Positions 1 to 7,863 of a stretch of 34,166 bases of DNA are shown here, one piece after another. The DNA is from an uncultured Phycisphaerales bacterium (GTDB lineage Bacteria > Planctomycetota > Phycisphaerae > Phycisphaerales > UBA1924), in assembly GCA_937858155.1 (NCBI GenBank), contig CALLYM010000271.1, positions 1-34,166 of the forward strand, in the 5' to 3' direction. The notes beneath the pieces are model-generated. The model saw only the letters and a program-made list of their open reading frames with translations. It did not search any database and was not told the origin of the DNA. Numbering within the stretch: position 1 is the first letter of the stretch; each line of letters opens with the position of its first letter. The translations under genes and the position numbers were made by a program.

Positions 1-1
1 C

Positions 2-94
2 GACTCCATCGACTTCAATAACGACACCCTCTACCCCGACACCGCCGACATCGACAGCCTCCTGAGCGTCTTCTCCGGCGGCCCCTGCCTCTAG
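2..94 (+). CDS. C-terminal end of a GC-type dockerin protein (5' truncated by window)
   Basis: The first 31 codons form an open frame ending in TAG at 92-94. The residues read DSIDFNNDTLYPDTADIDSL and end SGGPCL. This is the second EF-hand-like half of the paired module seen again at the ends of the proteins at 246-1667 and 11404-13251. The Asp/Asn spacing (D-x-N-x-D, then PD-T-x-D) looks like a calcium-binding loop. Members of this family are secreted planctomycete proteins whose tail is thought to serve in surface anchoring or sorting; that role is inferred. The catalytic or structural part lies outside the window, so the protein's job cannot be stated. Confidence 0.85.
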   Translation, partial: DSIDFNNDTLYPDTADIDSLLSVFSGGPCL

Positions 95-133
95 ACCAAG
101 ATTCAACGGCTCAATTCAATACAGCGCGACTCC

Positions 134-163
134 CGTGACCCCCGCGGGGGTCGCGTTGTTTTT
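134..163 (+). terminator. Rho-independent terminator after the first dockerin gene
   Basis: A perfect 16-base palindrome (137-152, GACCCCCGCGGGGGTC) can be extended to positions 134-155, with one G-U pair. It is followed directly by TTGTTTTT (156-163). It lies 40 nt after the stop at 94 and ends 67 nt before the next SD, so it cleanly separates two plus-strand genes. Confidence 0.75.
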
Positions 164-200
164 GGACACAAATCGCCCCCGCCACCCCCCGCACCGCGTC

Positions 201-219
201 TTGACCCCTCGTGTATGCT
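201..219 (+). promoter_or_regulatory. Candidate promoter element of the 246-1667 gene
   Basis: TTGACC (201-206) and TATGCT (214-219) stand upstream of the SD. TATGCT is a reasonable -10 hexamer, placed so that transcription would start about 20 nt before the ATG. TTGACC is only 7 nt away and so cannot be an ordinary -35. The same 7-nt arrangement (TTGACA, TAACAT) recurs at 11345-11363, before another dockerin gene. Confidence 0.35.
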
Positions 220-230
220 GAACGAACCCC

Positions 231-237
231 AAGGAGG
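231..237 (+). promoter_or_regulatory. Strong Shine-Dalgarno fixing the 246 start
   Basis: AAGGAGG is followed after 8 nt by ATG at 246. This selects the 473-residue frame over the overlapping +1 frame that begins at 215. Confidence 0.75.
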
Positions 238-245
238 GTCCAGGA

Positions 246-1667
246 ATGCACACACGCGCGATCCAACCTGCCTCCAGCATGATGGCCCTGTCAGCCTGCG
301 CGATCCACGCGTATGCCCAGGCATGCTCAACCTCTGTCGGACCCGACATCATCGTCGGCGACATGTCGGGAATCGTGAACTTCACCCCCACCGCCGGCGT
401 CGACGCACTGGGACTTGCGCACACCCTGTGCAACATCGGCACTGTCAATATCCAGTGCAACCCATCGCCCGCCGTGACCCACCCCATCCTCACGCAGAAC
501 CTGTACCGCTACTCCATCGTCGATGGCGCGGGGCGCTTCGAGCAGATTGGTATGGGCTGGGTCAGCCACGAGTTCGCCATGCTGTCCGGCACCACCTGCT
601 GCACAACCTGCACACCAGGTTCTGTGGCCGTCCTGGGCCCTGGATGCTCGTCCTCGACCACTGCCTCCTCCTCGTCGACACAGTCATCCGCAACACCCCG
701 TTTCGAAGTAAACCCCGTCACCGCATCTTTCCCATCAACCTCTTCCCCCCCTCCTGTGACCAGCGCCGTCGACCGCCGCCTCCTCTATGCGTTAATCGAC
801 GTTCCTCCAAGCAGCAGCGGCACCAGGTACTTTGGTGAGAAGATTGTCTTAAGCCCCGACGACGGGACCCGAAGTAATAACCTTTCCAACCGCGAACTGA
901 CCGCCACCGCGCAGGCAAGCGAAAGCACGTTTGCGCTGACCAGCACGGTCCACCGCGACCAGCCCGCCGTGCTGCGCTGGGCGGAGATCGAGCCCTCTGT
1001 CCATGTCTCGCACATGGACATCCCCGGCGACGGGCGTGTCTGGCTCCTCTCCAATGCAACGCACCTCCCCACCGGCCTGTGGCGCTACGAGTACCTGGTG
1101 TTCAACCAGAACTCGCACCGCGCAATCCAGTCTTTCCAACTCGAGCCCGTCCTCTGGCAAGGCAACAACCCCCTCTACTTCAGCAACCCGGGCTTCCACG
1201 ACGTGTCCTACCACTCGGGCGATGGCCCGGGCTACGTCGACGTTTCCCGCACCGACTGGACACTCACAGGCCCGGGCTTCTGGACCACCGACTCATTCGC
1301 GACCAACCAGGGTGCCAACGCCCTCCGATGGGGCACCGCGTACAACTTCCGGTTTGACTCCGCATTCCCACCCAGCGGCACCGGGCGCTACGCCACCCTC
1401 GGCCTGTGGCGACCCGGCACACCCGCAACAGTCACGTTCGAGGGTGTCCCCACCCCCGCAACCTGCAACGACATTGACGTCAACAACGACGGCCTCTTCC
1501 CAGACACGCTTGACATCGTCGCGTTCCTCAGTATGTTCGCGGGCGGCCCGTGCCAGCCGGACGACGCAGTCTGCGACACCATCGACTTCAACAACGACAC
1601 CCTCTTCCCCGACACCTTGGACCTTGACGCACTCCTCTCCGTGTTTTCGGGCGGCCCCTGCCTCTGA
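246..1667 (+). CDS. Secreted protein with C-terminal GC-type dockerin pair
   Basis: The 473-residue protein begins with a Sec signal peptide (hydrophobic MMALSACAIHAYA, likely cleavage before QACS). A Cys-rich N-terminal part of about 110 residues (PDIIVGDMSG, CNIG, GRFEQIGMGWVSH, CCTTC) is of a type I recall from many planctomycete secreted proteins of unknown function. A Ser/Thr/Pro linker near residues 130-160 leads into a second domain rich in aromatic and beta-type sequence. Two EF-hand-like repeats close the protein, beginning CNDIDVNNDGLFPD and CDTIDFNNDTLFPD and each ending in GGPC. The ATG has a strong SD. No catalytic motif is visible. It is probably exported and held at the cell surface through the tail; ligand and function are unknown. 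The nearest upstream gene carries the same tail but is separated by a terminator. Confidence 0.85.
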   Translation: MHTRAIQPASSMMALSACAIHAYAQACSTSVGPDIIVGDMSGIVNFTPTAGVDALGLAHTLCNIGTVNIQCNPSPAVTHPILTQNLYRYSIVDGAGRFEQIGMGWVSHEFAMLSGTTCCTTCTPGSVAVLGPGCSSSTTASSSSTQSSATPRFEVNPVTASFPSTSSPPPVTSAVDRRLLYALIDVPPSSSGTRYFGEKIVLSPDDGTRSNNLSNRELTATAQASESTFALTSTVHRDQPAVLRWAEIEPSVHVSHMDIPGDGRVWLLSNATHLPTGLWRYEYLVFNQNSHRAIQSFQLEPVLWQGNNPLYFSNPGFHDVSYHSGDGPGYVDVSRTDWTLTGPGFWTTDSFATNQGANALRWGTAYNFRFDSAFPPSGTGRYATLGLWRPGTPATVTFEGVPTPATCNDIDVNNDGLFPDTLDIVAFLSMFAGGPCQPDDAVCDTIDFNNDTLFPDTLDLDALLSVFSGGPCL

Positions 1668-1823
1668 GACCACGCTGAGCTGACCACGAACCGCGAGCGC
1701 CGGTGGGCAGACATCAGCGCTTCCGCCATCTCCGATCCGCTTCTGGTCTTACCGCGCGGCAATCCCCGTCCGTCACCTGTAGTGACTTGCTTCACCTGGC
1801 CGCTCACTCCCACCACACCCCAC

Positions 1824-1829
1824 TATGCT
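1824..1829 (+). promoter_or_regulatory. Candidate -10 hexamer for leaderless ispD
   Basis: TATGCT ends 6 nt before the ATG at 1836, and there is no SD between them. With a usual -10 to +1 distance the transcript would begin at or next to the A of the start codon. No convincing -35 is visible. Confidence 0.45.
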
Positions 1830-1835
1830 CCGCCC

Positions 1836-2663
1836 ATGAGTGAGATGAGACTCGCCGTCATCCTCCCCGCCGCAGGCTTCTCCGGGCGATACCTGGAGCA
1901 AGGGGGCCTGCGCAGCAAGCTCGACGAGGACCTGGGCGGCAAGCCGCTCCTGCAACGCACCATCGAAGTCTTCACCAAGTTCGAGGACGACGACCTCACG
2001 ATCGCACCCATCATCGTCGCAGGTCCCCACGACCCTGTGGCACTCGCCGAGTTCAAGACACGCCACGCAGACCGTCTCGGGCTGCTGGGCGCAATCATCG
2101 TCCCAGGAGGCGTCACCCACCGTTGGGAGACCGTGCAGGCCGCTCTCGCGCACGTGCCGGCCGATTGCACCCACATCGCCGTGCACGACGCCGCCCGGCC
2201 CTGCCTGTCGTTCGACTTGCTCGGGCGCGTCTTGAAGGCCGCGCGTGAACACACCGCCGTCATCCCCACCATCCCCGCGAACGACACCGTCAAACGCGTG
2301 GTGGACACCGGCGAAGTGCTCGGCGGCGCTGACCCCCTCGCCGCCATCCTTGGAGAATCCGCCGGCGCCAGGCAGCCGCTGCGCGCTGTCAAGGAAACTA
2401 TCGACCGCGCGAACCTCGTCCTCGTGCAGACACCCCAGGTCTTCCGGGCAGAACTGCTGAAAAAGGCCTACATCCAGGCGCGACCGGCATCAGCGTCCCC
2501 CACGGACGATGCGTCCCTCGTCGAGGCGCTTGGCGAGCGCGTGATCGTGGTGCAGGGCGACCCACGCAACATCAAGGTCACCGTTCCAGCCGACCTCACC
2601 CTCGCCAGAGCGATCATGGGTTTCCGCGAGCCCGAGGGGCGCGCGGCCCACAAGAAGTTCTAA
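1836..2663 (+). CDS. ispD: 2-C-methyl-D-erythritol 4-phosphate cytidylyltransferase
   Basis: The enzyme joins CTP and 2-C-methyl-D-erythritol 4-phosphate to give CDP-ME in the MEP isoprenoid pathway (cytosolic). The 275-residue product has the family's motifs in order: nucleotide-binding LPAAGFSGRY at 10-19, VHDAARP at 116-122, PANDTVKR at 147-154, TPQVFR at 199-204, TDDASLVE at 223-230 and NIKVTVPADL at 245-254. The glycine-rich loop reads PAAGFSGR, close to the usual PAAGxGxR. The length is a little above the usual ~230 residues, through small insertions (DADR/QARPASAS areas) and a short tail. The frame is open back to 1782, but the family alignment and the -10-like TATGCT favour ATG 1836. 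The gene converges on the lipoprotein gene with 5 nt between stops. ispF is not adjacent. Confidence 0.93.
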   Translation: MSEMRLAVILPAAGFSGRYLEQGGLRSKLDEDLGGKPLLQRTIEVFTKFEDDDLTIAPIIVAGPHDPVALAEFKTRHADRLGLLGAIIVPGGVTHRWETVQAALAHVPADCTHIAVHDAARPCLSFDLLGRVLKAAREHTAVIPTIPANDTVKRVVDTGEVLGGADPLAAILGESAGARQPLRAVKETIDRANLVLVQTPQVFRAELLKKAYIQARPASASPTDDASLVEALGERVIVVQGDPRNIKVTVPADLTLARAIMGFREPEGRAAHKKF

Positions 2664-2668
2664 CGCCG

Positions 2669-3328
2669 TCACGGTCCCTCGCTCGTGAGGCCGAATTGCT
2701 TGGCCGTCAGCACCGCCTCCTCGTACACGTCATACCCGGGGTTGCCCGACGACGGCGTCGATTGCACCACGCCCACGAGCGTGGTGCCCTGCGTCGTCAC
2801 CGACAACATCGCGGACTCCTTGGGATTGAGCACGGCGATCTCCACCGGCGGCGAGGGCTTGATGTTGAAGACCTTCACCTTGCTCCCGCTCCGACAGTGC
2901 ACCCAGGGGTGCGATGGGTCCGTGCAATCCACCACGAATTCCGTGCCGTCCGCGCCTATCGCCATCGTCGACCGGATGATGATCGGCCAGAATCCCCACA
3001 TCGGTGTCGGGTTGATCCCGAAGCTGCCGTTCACATACGCCCATCCCCGGTCCAGTTGCACGCCGCTCTGGTTCTCTGCCGGCAATATCCGCACACCCGC
3101 GTCCGGGTTGTTGAGCATGCCAAAGGACGGCCCACGCCCGTACAGCACGTCCATCAGGATGCCGCTCTTGTACGGGCCCGCCCCGGTGACCAGCGTGATC
3201 GACTGCACCTGCGGAACGTCGGCCGCTGGCACCGCCTTGGGGCCGGGCCCGTGACCACCGCCGTGCGTCGCGCAACCCGCACCCACCACGCACCCAACCA
3301 CGCACAACGCTCGCACCATGCACTTCAT
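2669..3328 (-). CDS. FecR-like lipoprotein, paralogue 1
   Basis: This 219-residue lipoprotein has a lipobox VGAG-C at Cys19. After a Gly/His linker it has a beta-rich domain containing RGWAYVNGSF (94-103), WPIIIRSTMAIGADGTEFVV (114-133) and a segment through PWVHCRSGSKVKVFN (141-155), ending with a Glu-Ser-Ala-Met step. The GADGTEF stretch and the following strand pattern resemble the second half of FecR domains (GxRGTEF...V.V..G.V.V...L..GE.A). The next gene upstream codes for a paralogue with the same landmarks, so a tandem duplication is likely. ATG 3328 has GGAGG 6 nt upstream (3335-3339). It follows the paralogue by 70 nt and is probably cotranscribed with the kinase. It is likely anchored in a membrane and may sense or transmit envelope signals; that is inference. 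Confidence 0.75.
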   Translation of the reverse strand: MKCMVRALCVVGCVVGAGCATHGGGHGPGPKAVPAADVPQVQSITLVTGAGPYKSGILMDVLYGRGPSFGMLNNPDAGVRILPAENQSGVQLDRGWAYVNGSFGINPTPMWGFWPIIIRSTMAIGADGTEFVVDCTDPSHPWVHCRSGSKVKVFNIKPSPPVEIAVLNPKESAMLSVTTQGTTLVGVVQSTPSSGNPGYDVYEEAVLTAKQFGLTSEGP

Positions 3329-3398
3329 GCAGCACCTCCAATTGCCCCGTCCGCAACACGAGAGAAACGCCCCGCAATAAAACCATTCACCGTCATGG

Positions 3399-4079
3399 CT
3401 ACGGCGGTGAGTTCGTCACTTTCAACGATAACGCCGTGGAGACCGCCTCCACATACACCGGGTCCTTCGTGTCCGTCGCCGTCGCCCCCACATCAAGGAC
3501 CGTGCTGCTCGACGTCACCTTGAACCTCGCCGACTTCCCAGGATCAATCGTCTCTATCAACTTCTGGCTGACGTGGTCATAGACCCTTAACGGCCCCCCA
3601 CTGCGGCACCGCACCCAGGCCACATCGGGCGTGGTGAAGTCCGCGACAAACTCGGTGCCGTCCGCGCCGATCGCCATCGACGACCGGATGATGATGGGCC
3701 AGTAGGGCCACACATTGTGCCCCTTCTTTGTCTCTGGGTCTGTCGGATGGTCGGGCGTCGATGTGCCCGAGGTATCCTTGAATTCGCCGCGCACGTACAC
3801 CCACCCATCGTCCAGGAAAAACCCGCTGCCGCCCGTCGTGGGCTCGATCCTGAGTGTCTTTGTGTTCGCGTACGCCGACTTGAAGTGGCGCCCGTGCTGG
3901 CAGGTCGCGTCCACGACCGTGCCGTTTGAGTTGGCGCCGGCCTTCCCGGTCACCACCTCGATCTGGACCTTCTCCAGGTCCGCGCCCGCGTGTGTCAGAA
4001 TCGCTTTGCTGTCCGGGTTCGAACAGCCGCCCAGCGCCATGACGCAGGCCGCCGCACACCACACCTTACTACGCACCAC
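3399..4079 (-). CDS. FecR-like lipoprotein, paralogue 2
   Basis: The protein has 226 residues and a lipobox ALGG-C at Cys19. It shares GWVYVRGEF and WPIIIRSSMAIGADGTEFVA (about 127-146) with the 2669-3328 product, then VAWVRCRSGGPLRVYD, in the same order and spacing. A short Thr/Pro/Asp/Lys-rich insertion (about 101-121) precedes the core. The start is a GTG; two consecutive GTG codons (4079 and 4076) are possible, and AAGGAGG at 4083-4089 fits the second slightly better. The start overlaps the end of the kinase gene by 8-11 nt, so translation is probably coupled. A FecR-like fold is inferred from the GADGTEF segment and strand pattern, not proven. Confidence 0.77.
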   Translation of the reverse strand: MVRSKVWCAAACVMALGGCSNPDSKAILTHAGADLEKVQIEVVTGKAGANSNGTVVDATCQHGRHFKSAYANTKTLRIEPTTGGSGFFLDDGWVYVRGEFKDTSGTSTPDHPTDPETKKGHNVWPYWPIIIRSSMAIGADGTEFVADFTTPDVAWVRCRSGGPLRVYDHVSQKLIETIDPGKSARFKVTSSSTVLDVGATATDTKDPVYVEAVSTALSLKVTNSPP

Positions 4080-6417
4080 GCACCTCCTTCGGTTGCACCA
4101 GCGCCTTGCCCGCGGCGCAGCCGCACAACAGACCCACGAGACACAGCAGCGGGCTCACCTGGGTCCGCGCAACAGAATACATGAAAATGGAGAGAAGGGC
4201 GGCGAAGACCGAGCCTGCGGCGAGCGCCCCCAGCAGACGCAGGCCGGCGTACCGCGGAGCGAGCCACGCTCCGATCAGAACACCCACCCCCAGGAAGGAG
4301 ACCTGCAGCATCCGCCCGGGCAGTCTCTGCGCGTGCCCTCTCAGGAGCCGCTCCACCGCCGCACCCATGACGTGAGGGCCGGCTACCTTGCGACCGTCCG
4401 ATGCTGTCACGGTGTCGCGAGCGGGGTCGCCGATGACAACCACCCTGCCCTGCACCAACCGGCGCTGGTCCCCGGGGGTCGCGCTCAAGAACATCTTCAC
4501 CGTCCACGTCGAAAGGCCCAGGTCCGCGTCCGACGGCAGTGGCGCAGCGAACAGCGCCGCGATATCACCCTTCTGCACGTTGCACCTTTCGTCGTCCGCG
4601 GGCTTTGTGCCCGCACCGCTCAACGGGATGATGTCCGGTTCGCCCAGCGCCCGACGCCCCGCGCGCGGTCCCGGTTCACGCTCCCAATATGTGACCAGCA
4701 GTGCATCGCGCTTCTCATCCAACGCGAGGTCAAACTCCGCCCCGGGGTGGCGCGACGCGGCGAACGCCGCGACCGCCGCGTGCGGGAGCCACGCGGCCCC
4801 ATCCCGTGAGTACGCGGCGTCGATGTTGTCCACGTAATTGGATGTCGTAATCCCTCCGAACACCGGCCATGCTTCTGCCGTCAGCGCGGGCGACAGGTCC
4901 GACGATGCGCTCTCCCCAAACCACCACCGGCGGGATGCCATGACGACCGGAACGCCCGCGTGCTGCATCGCACGCACTCCATCCACGAGCGCTCCGTCGT
5001 TCGCAGGGCTTGCGCCCTTGAAGTTGATGTCCACGAGCACGCACGATGGCCCCAAGGCTGCGAGGCGCTTGAGCACTTCACCGTGAACGCGCCGCATGCC
5101 CGTCCCGTCCCCCTCGGGTGGCCCCTCCACGCCCGCCAGCGACGCGAGGTCGGCGGCGGTATCGTCCCCCAGCACCAGCACGCGCACGTGCTCGAACGAG
5201 CCTCCCGCAGATGGGCGGAACATGGCGTCGAACTTCGCCGTGAGCGGCGTCCACAGCCAGAGCGCGGTGATCAGCAGGCACGCGGCGGCGAACCCGGCGA
5301 CCCACGCGCTCAACATGGCCATGGGCCGGTTGGCCCGCAACGCACGGCGAACACGGCGCTGCGCGGTGTACGCGGGGCTGTCGCGACGCGCGAGGATCGC
5401 CTCTCCCCGCAGCGACCGCCGCACGTCCTCCGCCAGCGCCCTCGCGGTGGCGTACCGCGATGTTGGATCGGGGTCCATCGCGCGGAGCACGATGGTCTCC
5501 AGGTCTCGTGCGGTCTCACCATCCATCCCCCCTTCGCCAACCCGTATCACGCTCCGAAGCCGCGCGGGCTCCACCGCCTGTACCAGCCGCCTGAGATACT
5601 CGGCGTCGTCATCCTTGCCTTCGGGCACGGCCCAAGGCAGCCTCCCCGTCACCAGCTCGAACAGGGTCACGCCCAGCGCGTACACGTCGCTCGCCGGCCC
5701 CAGGCGCGATACCTCGCCCGCGTTCTGCTCCGGGCTCATGTAGAGCGGCGTGCCCAGCGCGTTACCCTCACGCGTCACCAGCGTCTTGTCCGTCAGCGGC
5801 CCGGACAGCGCCTTCGCGATCCCGAAGTCGATGACCTTCGCCTGCATCCGGCCGTCGTGCTCGCTCACAAGGATGTTCGAAGGTTTGATGTCGCGGTGAA
5901 CAATCCCTCGCTCGTGGGCGTGCTGCACACCCTCGCACGCCTGCGAGAAGAGTTCCAGCCGGTCCGCCAGGGTCGTTCCCCGCCGGGCGCAGAACTCGGC
6001 GATCGGCGGGCCCGCGACGTACTCCATCGCGAAGTACGGTCGTCCCTTGTCCGTCGCCCCCGCATCAAAGACCCTCGCCACCGCCGGGTGGTCCATCAGG
6101 GCCAGGGCCTGCCGCTCCTGCTCGAAGCGCGCCACGACGCCCTTTGTGTCCATGCCCGGCTTTATGACCTTGAGGGCCACACGCTGAACGATCGCCCCAC
6201 GGCGCTCCGCCAACCACACGCTACCAAACCCACCCTCCCCAATCTTGTCGAGGAGCTTGTACTCCCCGATCACGTCTCCGATCAGATCTGCCGCGGCATC
6301 CCGCGCTTTGATCGCCGGCGAATGCGGCGGAGTGACAGAACCTCCGTCGGACCCTGACCCCTGAACGGCGGACCGATCAGGCGTGCCTTCCCAGGGTTGG
6401 GTAGGTTCAGGGGACAC
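4069..6417 (-). CDS. Ser/Thr protein kinase with CHASE2 sensor domain
   Basis: This is a 782-residue membrane kinase. The Pro/Ser-rich N-terminus leads to a Hanks-type kinase domain (about 53-330) with glycine loop IGEGGFGSVW, Lys83 in VALK, HRDIKPSN (174-181), DFG (197-199) and APE-region GTPLYMSPEQ. All residues needed for catalysis are present. A transmembrane helix (about 366-388) is followed by an extracytoplasmic region of about 300 residues resembling CHASE2. Two or three C-terminal helices then end at the lipoprotein overlap. Cytosolic kinase plus outside sensor implies signal-dependent phosphorylation; ligand and targets are unknown. The only in-frame start is GTG 6417, because a stop lies at 6424-6426. 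There is no SD; a -10-like TACATAAT ends 5 nt upstream. The two downstream FecR-like lipoproteins are probably in the same operon. Confidence 0.9.
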   Translation of the reverse strand: MSPEPTQPWEGTPDRSAVQGSGSDGGSVTPPHSPAIKARDAAADLIGDVIGEYKLLDKIGEGGFGSVWLAERRGAIVQRVALKVIKPGMDTKGVVARFEQERQALALMDHPAVARVFDAGATDKGRPYFAMEYVAGPPIAEFCARRGTTLADRLELFSQACEGVQHAHERGIVHRDIKPSNILVSEHDGRMQAKVIDFGIAKALSGPLTDKTLVTREGNALGTPLYMSPEQNAGEVSRLGPASDVYALGVTLFELVTGRLPWAVPEGKDDDAEYLRRLVQAVEPARLRSVIRVGEGGMDGETARDLETIVLRAMDPDPTSRYATARALAEDVRRSLRGEAILARRDSPAYTAQRRVRRALRANRPMAMLSAWVAGFAAACLLITALWLWTPLTAKFDAMFRPSAGGSFEHVRVLVLGDDTAADLASLAGVEGPPEGDGTGMRRVHGEVLKRLAALGPSCVLVDINFKGASPANDGALVDGVRAMQHAGVPVVMASRRWWFGESASSDLSPALTAEAWPVFGGITTSNYVDNIDAAYSRDGAAWLPHAAVAAFAASRHPGAEFDLALDEKRDALLVTYWEREPGPRAGRRALGEPDIIPLSGAGTKPADDERCNVQKGDIAALFAAPLPSDADLGLSTWTVKMFLSATPGDQRRLVQGRVVVIGDPARDTVTASDGRKVAGPHVMGAAVERLLRGHAQRLPGRMLQVSFLGVGVLIGAWLAPRYAGLRLLGALAAGSVFAALLSIFMYSVARTQVSPLLCLVGLLCGCAAGKALVQPKEVRGA
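4083..4089 (-). promoter_or_regulatory. Shine-Dalgarno inside the kinase 3' end
   Basis: Read on the minus strand, AAGGAGG lies within the last codons of the kinase gene. It stands 3 nt before GTG 4079 and 6 nt before GTG 4076. It sets the start of the second lipoprotein and indicates translational coupling with the kinase. Confidence 0.7.
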
Positions 6418-6422
6418 CCACG

Positions 6423-6430
6423 ATTATGTA
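6423..6430 (-). promoter_or_regulatory. Candidate -10 for leaderless kinase transcript
   Basis: On the minus strand TACATAAT ends 5 nt before GTG 6417. A TTGCGC lies 17 nt before TACATA (19 nt before CATAAT) and could be a weak -35. There is no SD between this element and the start codon. Confidence 0.45.
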
Positions 6431-6497
6431 GCCCTCGCGCGCTCCGGGCGCAACCGCCCACCACAAAAGGAGTGAATCGCCCGTCTTCGGGGCCCTC

Positions 6498-7118
6498 CTA
6501 GCGGCCGTACCGCCGGACGACACCCTTCACGACGCCCTGCACCTGGCAGAACTTCACGCGAATGGGGTCATAGGAGGGGTTGGCGGGCTGAAGGCGGATG
6601 TGGTCATCCTCCTTATAGAAGGTCTTGAGCGTGGTTGAGCCGTCGGGCAATAGGGCGACCACTCGGTCGCCGTTGTGGGCGGCGCTGGTGCGTTCTATAA
6701 GCACGAAGTCCCCGTCCAGGATGCCCTCATCCCGCATCGAATCGCCTTCGACTCGGAGTGCGAAGGTGCTGGCCGCCTTGGGGGAGTCGGGGCAGAGGAT
6801 CTCGCCCAGGTCGATCTCCTCCTGGTTGGCCACGCGCTCGATGGGGTTGCCGGCGGCGATCTTCCCCACCAGCGGGAAGCGCAGCGGACGCGACTCGTCC
6901 GGCACCGCCACACCCTCAGCAATCGACAAAGAGCGTGCCTTGTTGGGCTCTCGCACGAGCGCGTTCTTCTTGATGAGCGCTTCGACGTGCTCGAACACCG
7001 TCACCTTGCTGACGCCCAGTTCGTCGGCCAGCTCCTGCATCGTGGGCGAATACCCCCGACGCACGCGCCAATCCCTGATGAGCTGGAGAATCTTCAACTG
7101 CTTGGGGGTGAGGTTCAT
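6498..7118 (-). CDS. lexA: LexA repressor, SOS regulator
   Basis: The 206-residue product has the full LexA layout. The N-terminal winged helix-turn-helix (1-65) includes SPTMQELADELGVSKVTV. The autocleavage site is Ala89-Gly90 in GKIAAGNP, and the S24 peptidase dyad is Ser127 (GDSMRDEG) and Lys165 (TTLKTF). It represses SOS genes and cleaves itself when RecA filaments form. The frame is open back to 7196, but ATG 7118 begins the conserved MNLTPKQ, gives the usual length, and has AAAGGA about 9 nt upstream. The first 203 nt of the gene lie inside the 3' part of the ORF 6916-7863, in another frame. Autoregulation through the promoter at 8066-8094 is possible. Confidence 0.94.
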   Translation of the reverse strand: MNLTPKQLKILQLIRDWRVRRGYSPTMQELADELGVSKVTVFEHVEALIKKNALVREPNKARSLSIAEGVAVPDESRPLRFPLVGKIAAGNPIERVANQEEIDLGEILCPDSPKAASTFALRVEGDSMRDEGILDGDFVLIERTSAAHNGDRVVALLPDGSTTLKTFYKEDDHIRLQPANPSYDPIRVKFCQVQGVVKGVVRRYGR

Positions 7119-7863
7119 AACCAACATTCCTTTCCGGCTGTCCACGTTTGCTCTGCTGTGCGATCGACCGACCCTGTTCCCGACCGGCGCGTTCACGCGG
7201 CCGGGCTTGTTTCGTTCCCGCCTGGTTCCGGGCGCTCACCGCCCGACCAGCAACAACCAGCCGCGCGTGCATCCTGTGAGAACGGTCCGCGGCCCACTGG
7301 AACTGCATGGTCTCGCAGTCCGGCGTGCCCCACACCATCCCCAAAGCCCGCACTCCCCGCTCGATGCTCGCAAGAAGCCCGCCGATCAAGTCTGCAAGCC
7401 CGTCGATCACCGAGCGTTGACCCGCGAGAGCTGCCTCCGCACGCTCAAGCGAGTTCAGCTGAGAGGCGAGGCCAAACGCCTCGTCCGCCAACCGACCGCT
7501 TCCCTGCTTTTCGTGCGGCCGGGCGCTGCTGCCCAATGCCGCACTCGAGAACTCCGCCGCATCCGAACCGCGGAAGGCTGTAGTGGCTTGGGCTTCCTGC
7601 CCTTCTTGCCAATGCCCGGACCAATCTCCAGACTCGTGACGTCCCTCGGTCTCGTCACGCCCGGAACCAGCACTGCCACCCCCGAAATCGCGAGTGAAGT
7701 CGCCCCCAGGACCCAACCTCACTACCGGGATCTCCCTCCAACGATCCCGACGACTTTCCACAGAATTGACCGGCTTGCCGACTTCTCCATCGCGAGGTCT
7801 GAACCACTGACCCTGAACGAGAGAGCTGAGGCCTGCTGCACCGGAATTGATTGCCACCGACAT
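6916..7863 (-). CDS. Hypothetical protein overlapping lexA out of frame
   Basis: This 315-codon frame starts at ATG 7863 with AGGAGG 5 nt upstream (7869-7874), one of the best SDs in the window, and lies behind a good promoter. I recognise no family. Residues 41-100 are Gly/Asp/Glu/Arg-rich and look disordered. Residues 124-175 are an Ala/Leu/Glu-rich helical stretch (LADEAFGLASQLNSLERAEA and onward), followed by a basic Gln/Arg/Lys tail. From residue 249 the frame runs inside lexA. Either the true gene continues through that overlap, or a frameshift removed its normal stop near 7130. The SD and helical core support expression; the C-terminal 67 residues are doubtful. Cotranscription with lexA is likely. 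Confidence 0.5.
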   Translation of the reverse strand: MSVAINSGAAGLSSLVQGQWFRPRDGEVGKPVNSVESRRDRWREIPVVRLGPGGDFTRDFGGGSAGSGRDETEGRHESGDWSGHWQEGQEAQATTAFRGSDAAEFSSAALGSSARPHEKQGSGRLADEAFGLASQLNSLERAEAALAGQRSVIDGLADLIGGLLASIERGVRALGMVWGTPDCETMQFQWAADRSHRMHARLVVAGRAVSARNQAGTKQARPRERAGREQGRSIAQQSKRGQPERNVGYEPHPQAVEDSPAHQGLARASGVFAHDAGAGRRTGRQQGDGVRARRSAHQEERARARAQQGTLFVDC

